Assembly: GCA_038961845.1 (NCBI GenBank)
Contig: CP152408.1
Location: forward strand, 3,410,001-3,474,000
Length of the DNA stretch: 64,000 bases
DNA from: Xylophilus sp. GW821-FHT01B05
GTDB lineage: Bacteria > Pseudomonadota > Gammaproteobacteria > Burkholderiales > Burkholderiaceae_C
Reading direction: 5' to 3'
This document shows, in pieces, positions 56,848-64,000 of the stretch (positions are counted from its first letter, which is position 1; every line of letters begins with the position of its first letter). The position numbers and the translations under genes are program-made. The notes below the pieces were generated by a model. It saw only the letters and a list, made by a program, of their open reading frames with translations. It did no database searches and was not told the DNA's origin.

Positions 56848-57719
56848 GACAGCCACCTCTTGCGGCGCTTGTAGTGCTTCACGTCGCGCATGCTGGTGCG
56901 GCCCTGCTTGGCGCCCTGGCCGAGATAGAACTCGCGCACGTCAGCGTTTCGCCCAAGAGCCTCCGGCGTGCCGTCAAGCACCACGCGGCCGTTTTCCATG
57001 ATGTAGGCATAGTCGGCGACGCCCAGCGCGCGGCTGGCATTCTGCTCAACCAGCAGGATGGTCAGCCCGCTGCGGTCGCGCAGGGTCTGGATCGCTTCGA
57101 AGATCTCCGACACCACCAGCGGCGCCAGACCCAGCGAGGGCTCGTCGAGCGCCAGCATCTTCGGTCGACTCATCAGCGCGCGGCCGATGGCCACCATCTG
57201 CTGCTCACCGCCCGACAGGTAGCCGGCGATCTGGTGACGCTTGTCCACCAGGCGAGGAAACAGGCCGAACACGTAAGCGCGCGCTTCGGCGAGCGTGCGG
57301 CGGTCCTGCAGGTGCGCGCCGACGACCAAGTTCTCCTCGACCGTGAGCGTGGCGAACAGCCGACGGCCCTCCGGCACCTGCACCAGGCCGAGGCCTACGA
57401 TGCTGTGCGCCGACGCATGCTCTATCGACCGGCCCAGCAGCTGGATCGAACCCTTCTCGATCTTTCCGTCCTCGGCATCAAGCACGGCCGAGACGGCCTT
57501 GAGCACGGTCGATTTGCCAGCGCCGTTCGAGCCAAGCAGCGCTACGATCTGGCCGGCAGAAACCTCGAGCGAGACGTCTCGCACCGCCTCGATGGCGCCG
57601 CCGTAGACCACTTGGATGTTACGCAGCGCGAGCATCGGTTCTCTCGGCACCGAGGCGCCGGCATGGGCAGACGCCTGGGCTGCTAGATGCACGGAAGATA
57701 GGGGTGAATTCATGGACAT
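56844..57719 (-). CDS. Branched-chain-type ABC transporter ATPase, LivF family
   Basis: A 291-aa ATPase with Walker A GSNGAGKST, QVPEGRRLFATLTVEENLVVG, signature YLSGGEQQMVAIGRAL and Walker B LALDEPSLGLAP. It carries a non-standard basic C-terminal tail (KQGRTSMRDVKHYKRRKRWLS at the end, 21 residues counted from the last Lys-Gln) absent from typical LivF. Start ATG 57719 or 57713. First gene of the importer operon, with operator 2 about 44 bases upstream. Confidence 0.92.
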   Translation of the reverse strand: MSMNSPLSSVHLAAQASAHAGASVPREPMLALRNIQVVYGGAIEAVRDVSLEVSAGQIVALLGSNGAGKSTVLKAVSAVLDAEDGKIEKGSIQLLGRSIEHASAHSIVGLGLVQVPEGRRLFATLTVEENLVVGAHLQDRRTLAEARAYVFGLFPRLVDKRHQIAGYLSGGEQQMVAIGRALMSRPKMLALDEPSLGLAPLVVSEIFEAIQTLRDRSGLTILLVEQNASRALGVADYAYIMENGRVVLDGTPEALGRNADVREFYLGQGAKQGRTSMRDVKHYKRRKRWLS

Positions 57720-57761
57720 CGATGCCGGTCACGAAATTGAAAATCCAAGAACTTTTTTAAA

Positions 57762-57781
57762 TAGACCGACCAGACGGTCTT
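57762..57781. promoter_or_regulatory. TetR-type operator 2 (before the importer operon)
   Basis: AGACCG..CGGTCT (57763-57780) with core GACCGAC-CA-GACGGTC, the same 7-2-7 layout as operators 1 and 3. It lies between the reductase stop and the livF start and so most likely controls the importer operon. Confidence 0.65.
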
Positions 57782-57822
57782 TGAATTGGGTAGATTGTGT
57801 CTTTGGATATGGCGCCGGGTAC

Positions 57823-59103
57823 TTAGGACTTACCCGTGGCGCAGGCCAGGGCCGTGTCCGGTCTCTCCAGCAACTCCTTGAGCGGCACGCAAGCATCACG
57901 CAGCAACGCTTCATCGAGGCGACATGCAGTTGCGACCAACCGCTTCGCCACCATGAAGTCCGCAGGACGGTTAACCGCCTCCGCGGCAATGACGCATCCA
58001 TTGCGCAGGTAGAAGGCGATGAAGTTCCGGTCCTGCGGCGTGCCACGCAGCACGCACTGCTCGAAGCCTGCGGACAGGCCCACCATCTGCAGCTTCAGGT
58101 CGTATTGATCGGACCAGAACCAAGGCACCGAATGGTTCGGCTTGGGCTTGCCGCACAACGCAGAGGCTGCCGCGCGGGCCTGCTCGAGCGCGTTAGGCAC
58201 CGACTCCAGCCGCACGAGCCGGCCATACAGCGCATGGTCGTGCACCGTGCAGTCCCCTGCCGCGAAGATGTCAGGGTCGGAGGTAACAGAGAGCGCGTCG
58301 ACCACGATGCCGCCATCCACAGCCAGCCCTGCCGCCGCCGCTAGTTCGGCGTTGGGCAGCATGCCCACCCCCACCACCACGCAGTCGGCAGGCAGGCGCA
58401 CGCCGTCGCTACAGACGACCGCAGTAACACGGCCGCTCTCATTGCATTCGAAGCGCTTCACGGCGACACCAGTGCGAATGTCGACGCCCGCCCCTCGGTG
58501 CACCGCCGTATAGAACGCCGACATGGCTTCGCCGGTCACCCGCGCCAGCACGCGCTGCTGCGCCTCCAGCACCGTGACGTCGGTGCCCAGCTTGCGCGCC
58601 GATGCGGCGACCTCCAGCCCCACGTAGCCGCCACCGATCACGACCAACCGCGTGCCGGGCACGAGTCCCTCACGGATGCTCTGGGCATCGGCCTGCGTGC
58701 GCAGCACATGCAGGTTACCCGGCGGGGCCTGCGTATCGAGCCCTTCTGCTACCAGCAGTCGCGGGCGGCCGCCCGTGCACAACGCAAGCTTGGCATAGGG
58801 CAGCGCCGAGCCATTGCTCAGCCGCACCGTTTTCTTGCCGCGATCGATCGATGCGACAGACAGGCCGAGACGCACGTCGATGTCGGCCCTCTCATAGGCC
58901 TCGCGCGGCCGCATCGACAACGAGTCCGGCGTCGCCGTGCCTTGGAGAAAGGCCTTGGACAGCGGAGGACGGTGGTAGGGCAGATGCGTCTCTTCGCCCA
59001 GCAGGACGATCGGCCCAGCCCAGCCGAGTTGGCGTGCGCCGATGGCAAGTTCGGAGCCCGCATTGCCGGCGCCGACGATTAACAAGGTATTGCAAGAATG
59101 CAT
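57823..59103 (-). CDS. FAD-dependent ferredoxin/rubredoxin reductase (AlkT role)
   Basis: A 426-aa flavoprotein of the putidaredoxin-reductase/AlkT family: FAD Rossmann motif LIVGAGNAGSELAIGARQ, LPYHRPPLSKAFLQG, NAD motif VVIGGGYVGLEVAASARKLG, the second FAD segment IFAAGDCTVHDHALYG, and the C-terminal reductase domain with WFWSDQYDLKLQMVGLS. It would pass electrons from NAD(P)H to the rubredoxin at 25.6 kb, the only small electron carrier gene visible. Operator 3 lies just upstream, between it and TetR 2. Confidence 0.9.
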   Translation of the reverse strand: MHSCNTLLIVGAGNAGSELAIGARQLGWAGPIVLLGEETHLPYHRPPLSKAFLQGTATPDSLSMRPREAYERADIDVRLGLSVASIDRGKKTVRLSNGSALPYAKLALCTGGRPRLLVAEGLDTQAPPGNLHVLRTQADAQSIREGLVPGTRLVVIGGGYVGLEVAASARKLGTDVTVLEAQQRVLARVTGEAMSAFYTAVHRGAGVDIRTGVAVKRFECNESGRVTAVVCSDGVRLPADCVVVGVGMLPNAELAAAAGLAVDGGIVVDALSVTSDPDIFAAGDCTVHDHALYGRLVRLESVPNALEQARAAASALCGKPKPNHSVPWFWSDQYDLKLQMVGLSAGFEQCVLRGTPQDRNFIAFYLRNGCVIAAEAVNRPADFMVAKRLVATACRLDEALLRDACVPLKELLERPDTALACATGKS

Positions 59104-59139
59104 GGTTGCCCCTAGGCTCGACGCGCACGTCGATGTTTA

Positions 59140-59159
59140 TAGTCCGTCCAGACGGACTA
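59140..59159. promoter_or_regulatory. TetR-type operator 3
   Basis: TAGTCCGTC-CA-GACGGACTA is a perfect inverted repeat with 9-base arms. It lies between the reductase gene (minus) and the TetR 2 gene (plus), suggesting autoregulation and control of the reductase. Confidence 0.75.
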
Positions 59160-59265
59160 ATAATAAGGATGCAGACCGCGCATTGCAAGCGGGGCTTCGC
59201 TTCTTTTGCCGTCAATAGAATGGAGCGGCCGACGGCGCCGCATCACAACAACCTACAGGCCAGTC

Positions 59266-59877
59266 ATGACACGAGTACGCGCCGACGACTACGACGACAA
59301 GAAGCAGTCGATCCTCGACCGCGCCGCCACGTTGTTCGCCCGCAAGGGTTTCGAACTCACCACCATGGTCGAAGTGGCCACCGCCTGCGGGACGTCGAAG
59401 TCCCATCTCTACCACTACTTTCCTGGCAAGGAAGATCTGCTGTTCGAGATCGTGCGCGAGCACATCACCGGACAAGCGGCCGAGCTGGCGGGCATCGTAG
59501 GCCTGCCGCTGCCGGCCGAGGAGCGTTTCCGGCGCTACGTGAGCGCCTTCGTCGAGCGGGCCGCCCACTCGCGCGACGAGCACCTCGTTTTGGTGAACGA
59601 CCTCAAATTCCTGCCGCTGGCGCAACGCAGGCAGGTACGAAAGCTCGAGACTCAACTGGTGGACCTGATGATCGGCCTGCTCAAGGAAATCAACCCGAGT
59701 CTCATGCTGCCCGACAAGGTGCAAGCGCCCTACGCCATGCTGCTGTTCGGCATGATCATCTGGACTTTCACCTGGTACCGCAAGAGCGGCGCGATCTCGC
59801 CGAAGGAACTGGCCGAGCGCATCTCGCAGCTTTTCGTCTACGGCTTCAAGGACAGCGAGTTCAGCACCAAGGCTTGA
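59266..59877 (+). CDS. TetR-family regulator 2
   Basis: A 203-aa protein starting MTRVRADDYDDKKQSILDRA with helix-turn-helix MVEVATACGTSKSHLYHYFP, and a C-terminal domain (FAHSRDEH-like region HSRDEHLVLVNDLKFLPLAQ) matching that of TetR 1. The two are paralogues and their operators share a layout, so cross-regulation is likely. ATG 59266 is chosen over the open frame to 59206 because it matches the start of TetR 1. Confidence 0.9.
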   Translation: MTRVRADDYDDKKQSILDRAATLFARKGFELTTMVEVATACGTSKSHLYHYFPGKEDLLFEIVREHITGQAAELAGIVGLPLPAEERFRRYVSAFVERAAHSRDEHLVLVNDLKFLPLAQRRQVRKLETQLVDLMIGLLKEINPSLMLPDKVQAPYAMLLFGMIIWTFTWYRKSGAISPKELAERISQLFVYGFKDSEFSTKA

Positions 59878-59882
59878 GCCCA

Positions 59883-61097
59883 TCAGGACGCGACAACGCC
59901 CTTGTCGTGCAAGCGACCGAAGGAGGCAGCGTCCAACCCCAGTAATTCGTGCAGCACCTGCGCGGTGTGTTGACCCAGCCGTGGCGCCGGGCCAACCACT
60001 TGCCTGGCCATGGCCGAGAAGTCCAGCGGAATGCCCGGTGCCAGCGTTCGACCGATGCCGGGCTGGTCGACGACCGCGAACATGGGGTTGGCCTCGGAGC
60101 ACGATGGATCGTCGCTTACCAACTGGCCGATGGTTTGGTAGCGACTCCAGCACACGCCGTGGTGGTCGAAGGCGGCCGCGATGTGTTCGAGTCGATGTGC
60201 TGCGATCCAGCGGCCCATCTCGCGCGCGATCTCGCTGCGCGCTCGAAAGCGATCGCCCTCCCGCCGCAAATCCAGGCCCAGCTCATCTCCGAGTTGGTGC
60301 ATCGCATCGCCAAGTCCGGTCGCATCGCACAGCGCGCGCCATTGCTTCCCAGTGAGTCCGACCACCATCACGCGTGCCCCGTCGGCGCAGACAAAGTCGC
60401 GGCCGAACGCACCGAAGAGTTCGTTGCCGTGGCGTGCGCGCTGCACGCCCGATTCGGCCTCGGCGATGAAGCCCAGGTGCCCCATGACCGCCAATGCCAC
60501 GTCTTCCAGCGCCAGTTTCACATGCTGGCCTTCGCCAAACCGGCGCCGATGCCGCTCCGCCGCCAGCAGCCCGACCGCCACCATCTGTCCGGTGATCAAG
60601 TCCCAAGCCGGCAGAACGTGGTTCACCACCCCGTCGCTGCATGCCGGACCGGTGATGAACGGCAGACCGATGCGCGCATTGACCGTGTAGTCGACTGCAG
60701 ACCCGCCATGCCGATCGCCTTGCAGGGTCAATTGGATCAGGTCGCTGCGCTGCAACTTCAACTTGTCGAAGTCGAGCCAGCCGCGCGGCGGGAAGTTGGT
60801 GATCAGCATGCCGGCGTCCTCGCCGGGTGCGGCGATCAGCGCCATCGCGAGTTCGCGTCCCTCGGGCGAGGCGATGTTGATCGCCACCGACCGCTTCGAT
60901 TTGTTCAGACCACTCCAAAGCAGGCTGACGTCTTCCACGTTGACGGGCCAGCGCCGGTGGTCCAGCCCACCACCGATGGCGTCGATACGGATCACGTCCG
61001 CCCCCATCTGCGCCAGCGTCATGCCGCCCAAGGGTGCCGCCACGAAGGCGGCAGCCTCGATCACGCGCATGCCGGCCAGGATGCCATTGCCGTTCAT
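59883..61097 (-). CDS. mct: 2-methylfumaryl-CoA isomerase-like CoA transferase (family III)
   Basis: A 404-aa CaiB/BaiF-fold protein. Segments FVAAPLGGMTLAQMGADVIR, GGGLDHRRWPV, GLNKSKRSVAINIASPEGRE, SAVDYTVNARIGLPFITGP and VNHVLPAWDLITGQM match what I recall of mesaconyl-CoA C1-C4 CoA transferase (Mct), which moves CoA within 2-methylfumaryl-CoA. The Asp in LPAWDLITG is the probable catalytic residue. Its ATG overlaps the stop of the dehydrogenase upstream (ATGA). Other family III transferases cannot be excluded without a phylogeny. Confidence 0.7.
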   Translation of the reverse strand: MNGNGILAGMRVIEAAAFVAAPLGGMTLAQMGADVIRIDAIGGGLDHRRWPVNVEDVSLLWSGLNKSKRSVAINIASPEGRELAMALIAAPGEDAGMLITNFPPRGWLDFDKLKLQRSDLIQLTLQGDRHGGSAVDYTVNARIGLPFITGPACSDGVVNHVLPAWDLITGQMVAVGLLAAERHRRRFGEGQHVKLALEDVALAVMGHLGFIAEAESGVQRARHGNELFGAFGRDFVCADGARVMVVGLTGKQWRALCDATGLGDAMHQLGDELGLDLRREGDRFRARSEIAREMGRWIAAHRLEHIAAAFDHHGVCWSRYQTIGQLVSDDPSCSEANPMFAVVDQPGIGRTLAPGIPLDFSAMARQVVGPAPRLGQHTAQVLHELLGLDAASFGRLHDKGVVAS

Positions 61098-62767
61098 GCT
61101 CCGGGCGCCAACGCGCCCTCCATCAGGCTGCGCGCCACCACCTTAAGCGCCAACGTCTCTTCCGCACCTTCGAAGATCGACAGCACCCGTGCATCGACGA
61201 AAAGCCGGCTCACGGTGCTCTCCTCCGCATAGCCCATGCCGCCGTGGATCTGCAATGCTTCACGTGTGACCAGCTCGGCCGACCTGCAGGCCAGCAACTT
61301 CACGAGGCTCGCCTCCATGCGTCCGCCGCCCTGATCGAGCACGCGGCCGATCGCGTAGGCAAGCTGGCGGCAGGCGGCGAAGCGCGCGGCCATCCGCGCA
61401 AGCTTGGCCTGGGTGAGCTGATAGTCCGCCAGCGGCGCGCCGAAGACCCGGCGGTCCGCTGCGTATTGCATCGCGGCCTTCAGCGCCGCACGCATCACAC
61501 CCGAAGCGCGCGCCGCGGTCTGCATACGCCCGCCCATCATGCCCGCCATCGTGAAGTAAAAGCCTTTACCGAGCCCCTCCTTTTCTCCGATGACGTTGGC
61601 GTTGGGCACAAAAAAATCCTGGAAAGACAGGTCGAAGGAATGCATGCCGCGGTAGCCGATGGTCGAGATCGCCTTGCCGACGAGGCGACCACCGCCGGAC
61701 TGCACGAACTCGAAGACATGGCCGTCGTATGACGGTTTTTCAACCAGCAGCAGGCTCAGGCCACGATGCGCTGCTGCGCGATCAGCGTCGGTCCGCGCCA
61801 CCACCATCAGCAGTTGCGCCTTGCCGGCGAAGGTGCACCAGGTCTTGGCGCCCGTGAGCAGCCAGCCGCCTTCGGTCCGCGTTCCCTTCAGGGCAAGCCC
61901 GGCCACGTCGGAGCCGAAATCGGGTTCGGTAATGGCGATCGCGCAAAGCGGATCGCCCATCGCAATCTTCGGCAGCCAGTGCGCCTTCTGGGTTTCAGTA
62001 CCGCCGGCGAGCAGCGCACGGCTCAGGATTTCGGGGCGCGTGATCAGGCTGCCAGCGGCGGCCAGCGAGGCCTCCGACAATGCCTCGGTCACCGCCACCA
62101 TCATCAGCGTGTCCTCCCGATCGTTCGGTGCGCTGCCGCCGTAGCGCTCTGGGATCGACAGGCCGAACACTCCCATGTCGCGCAGAGGCTGGAGCAGCGT
62201 CTCTGGCACGGTCAGGTCGTGGCGATGGATTGCTTCTGCCTGCGGCGCGACCACATCGGCCGCAAACCGTCGGAAGGCGTCCTGCGCCATTGCGAGCGGC
62301 TCATCTAGCGCCACGCGGCCAATGTCGCCATCAGCTTGAAAGAGCGCGCGACCCGCGCTCTCGAGGGCTTGCGCACTCGACGCCGAGTGACGCAGTTGCG
62401 CCCACTCCGGCGCTGCCGCCACAGCCTGAAGCGCGCCCAGGCCCTCGCCTCTCTCTAGGGCCAGCAACTCCAGTCTCGGCAACACCGCTGCGATGGCCTC
62501 GACAGCGAAGATCAGCGCGAGCCGCACATCAATCTCGCGCGATTCGGCGTCCAGCCCACCGATGACGGTGTCGGCCGCCAGCAGGTCCGCGCTGGCCCAA
62601 GCGAGCTCGAAGCTCTCGACCTGGTGGGCATCCAGGCGGCGCGCATCCAACTGGCCGTTCAGCGCGCACGTCGCAGCCAGCGCGGCAACGCCTTGGTCGA
62701 ACAGGGGGCGCACGCGCCCCAGGAGGAGCGCGGCGCAATCGATGTCGCGCTGATGCAGATTGCTCAT
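61094..62767 (-). CDS. mcd: (2S)-methylsuccinyl-CoA dehydrogenase-like acyl-CoA dehydrogenase
   Basis: A 557-aa acyl-CoA dehydrogenase with an extra N-terminal domain of about 160 residues before the standard fold, the layout of methylsuccinyl-CoA dehydrogenase (Mcd). The core has AIAITEPDFGSDVAGLALKG, WCTFAGKAQLLMVVARTD and QIHGGMGYAEESTVSRLFVD. Unlike the two shorter dehydrogenases here, the catalytic Glu is at the usual position (LSIFEGAEETLAL). Mcd oxidises methylsuccinyl-CoA to mesaconyl-C1-CoA, the substrate of the neighbouring Mct-like enzyme; this pairing is the main support for the name. ATG 62767. Confidence 0.7.
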   Translation of the reverse strand: MSNLHQRDIDCAALLLGRVRPLFDQGVAALAATCALNGQLDARRLDAHQVESFELAWASADLLAADTVIGGLDAESREIDVRLALIFAVEAIAAVLPRLELLALERGEGLGALQAVAAAPEWAQLRHSASSAQALESAGRALFQADGDIGRVALDEPLAMAQDAFRRFAADVVAPQAEAIHRHDLTVPETLLQPLRDMGVFGLSIPERYGGSAPNDREDTLMMVAVTEALSEASLAAAGSLITRPEILSRALLAGGTETQKAHWLPKIAMGDPLCAIAITEPDFGSDVAGLALKGTRTEGGWLLTGAKTWCTFAGKAQLLMVVARTDADRAAAHRGLSLLLVEKPSYDGHVFEFVQSGGGRLVGKAISTIGYRGMHSFDLSFQDFFVPNANVIGEKEGLGKGFYFTMAGMMGGRMQTAARASGVMRAALKAAMQYAADRRVFGAPLADYQLTQAKLARMAARFAACRQLAYAIGRVLDQGGGRMEASLVKLLACRSAELVTREALQIHGGMGYAEESTVSRLFVDARVLSIFEGAEETLALKVVARSLMEGALAPGA

Positions 62768-62778
62768 AGTGAATGTCC

Positions 62779-64000
62779 TCAGTCTGCAACGGACTCGCCG
62801 ACCAGCATGGCATCGGCTTTCCGTGCCGCTTCGCGGCCCGTGTAGGCACAGGCCTGGGTGCCACCGTCGCCGTAATCCTTGACGGCGTCGCCGACGTGCC
62901 ACAAATTGTCGAGCGGCGTGTCCTGCGACAAGTCGAAGCCGGCACACGAACGCTGGGCCGGCCAGGCGTCGCGCATCACGCGGATCGAGAGCATCTTCGC
63001 TTCGGAAAAGCCCGGGAACTCGTCGCGCAGGTCCTGCAGCGAGGCCTCGATCTCGGCCTTCTCATCGAAGTCGCCGAGTGCGGGCTTGGGCACCGCGTAG
63101 GCCACATACATGTACCAGCCCGGCGGCGCGAGTTCAGGACAGGTGGCCGTGAGCTCACCCATATTGCACAGGCGGCGCGTCTTGCCGAACGTCAGCAGGC
63201 CGGGCACGTCGACCAGGCGCTGCTGCGTTGCGAAGTTGATCACGATGTTGGCGGCGGGCTTGGGTGATTGCTTGGCGTGCGCCACGTAATCGTGGCCAAA
63301 GGCCTCACCACCTGGCAGCGACACGGTTGCAGTCGGGCCGATGTTGCTGATCACCGTACGGGTCTGGATACGGCGCGCCACTCCATCCTGCACGACGTCG
63401 AGCGCCGTCACCCGGCCGTCGGCCGCATGCAACGCCGTCACCGGCGCATTCAGCCAGACCTCGCCACCACGTTGGCGGATGCCGTCGGCCAGATCGTTCC
63501 AGAGGCCGATGGTGCCGCGCGGGCAGAAGCCGAACCGTTTGAAAGCGCCCTTCACGGCGAAATAGGTCAGAAAAGCCCGCGCCGGCAGTTCTTCGGAATT
63601 GACCGCGAAGATCGCCGCGCAGAGGTTGCGGAAGATGGCGTGCACAGTATCGTTCTTCGTGTACTGGGCGAGCCATTCCTGCGTCGTGAGCTTGGCCTCT
63701 GGCAGGTCGCCGGCGCGGGCATCGGCGAACTTGTTGCCGATCTTCGCAGCCTGCTTGGTAAAGCCGCCGAGCAGCATGCCCCAGCCGCCCTTGGCCACGT
63801 TGATCACCTTTCGGTCGATGTAGAACACGGTCGCGGGGCTGGGCTCGCGCAGATCCAGCGGCACTCCGACCTGCGCGAAGGTCTCCTCGAACACGCCGCC
63901 CAGTTCGATGGCGATGGCGCCGATGTTGACGGTAAAACCATCGATCTGCTCGCTCGATGCACGGCCGCCGACGCGGTCGCGGCTCTCCACCACCAGCACC
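62779..64000 (-). CDS. Phytoene desaturase/carotenoid isomerase-like FAD oxidoreductase (N-terminus outside window)
   Basis: A C-terminal part of at least 406 aa of an amine-oxidase/phytoene-dehydrogenase-like flavoprotein. The visible start VVESRDRVGGRASS is the second strand of the FAD Rossmann fold; the GxGxxG part lies beyond 64,000. The C-terminal FAD segment LDNLWHVGDAVKDYGDGGTQ is present. Such enzymes introduce, saturate or isomerise double bonds in polyisoprenoid or retinoid-type chains, but many have unknown substrates. It lies 11 bases upstream of the Mcd-like gene in one operon. Confidence 0.8.
   Translation of the reverse strand, partial: VLVVESRDRVGGRASSEQIDGFTVNIGAIAIELGGVFEETFAQVGVPLDLREPSPATVFYIDRKVINVAKGGWGMLLGGFTKQAAKIGNKFADARAGDLPEAKLTTQEWLAQYTKNDTVHAIFRNLCAAIFAVNSEELPARAFLTYFAVKGAFKRFGFCPRGTIGLWNDLADGIRQRGGEVWLNAPVTALHAADGRVTALDVVQDGVARRIQTRTVISNIGPTATVSLPGGEAFGHDYVAHAKQSPKPAANIVINFATQQRLVDVPGLLTFGKTRRLCNMGELTATCPELAPPGWYMYVAYAVPKPALGDFDEKAEIEASLQDLRDEFPGFSEAKMLSIRVMRDAWPAQRSCAGFDLSQDTPLDNLWHVGDAVKDYGDGGTQACAYTGREAARKADAMLVGESVAD

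Overview
The window reads as a high-GC betaproteobacterial chromosome of the family Comamonadaceae (Burkholderiales). The evidence is the gene order ilvB-ilvN-ilvC-pssA-leuA, the sigma factor / DUF3619 / DUF3106 / RDD cluster, the Aat/Bpt pair, a P-II gene beside glutamine-dependent nadE, and a short interspersed repeat typical of the family. The genus cannot be fixed from sequence alone. No tRNA, rRNA, CRISPR array or transposase was seen.

Positions 1-21,850 are core genome. They hold N-degron aminoacyltransferases (aat, bpt), an IclR regulator, a penicillin-binding endopeptidase, the branched-chain amino acid block (ilvBNC, pssA, leuA) with an apparent leucine attenuator in front of leuA, a sigma-factor operon, a LOG phosphoribohydrolase, a P-II protein, NAD synthetase, a FemAB-like acyltransferase and a methyl-accepting chemotaxis protein. 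A small YciI / SDR / AraC module follows. Four copies of one palindromic repeat lie in this part, three of them inside reading frames.

At about 21,850 the sequence breaks abruptly. Only the last 41 codons of inorganic pyrophosphatase (ppa) remain, and everything to the right is lipid-type catabolism up to the window end. I read this as the left junction of a catabolic island; the right end lies outside the window.

Positions 21,916-35,053 carry a set of parts matching the alk (alkane) system: a membrane di-iron oxygenase with a translationally coupled rubredoxin, a GMC alcohol dehydrogenase, a MalT-type activator, an OmpW/AlkL-type porin, an aldehyde dehydrogenase and an acyl-CoA synthetase. 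A matching reductase lies at 57.8-59.1 kb. The oxygenase belongs to the fatty-acid desaturase superfamily and is not a recognisable AlkB.

Positions 35-43.4 kb form one long minus-strand beta-oxidation operon: acyl-CoA dehydrogenase, enoyl-CoA hydratases, thiolase, FadB, alpha-methylacyl-CoA racemase and DUF2889. A TetR gene is divergent from it. Positions 44-51 kb hold an acyl-CoA dehydrogenase, an acyl-CoA ligase, a second MalT-type regulator and two decayed genes. Positions 51-57.7 kb encode a five-part branched-chain-type ABC importer with an acyl-CoA ligase embedded in the operon. Positions 59-64 kb hold a second TetR, then 2-methylfumaryl-CoA isomerase-like and methylsuccinyl-CoA dehydrogenase-like genes and a phytoene-desaturase-like flavoprotein cut by the window edge.

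Taken together, I infer terminal hydroxylation, oxidation to an acid, CoA activation, racemisation of 2-methyl branches, beta-oxidation and disposal of a C5 methyl-branched diacid end product. This would suit methyl-branched (isoprenoid-like) aliphatic compounds. The substrate is inference. At least four catabolic genes in the island are broken, so it is also decaying or being remodelled.
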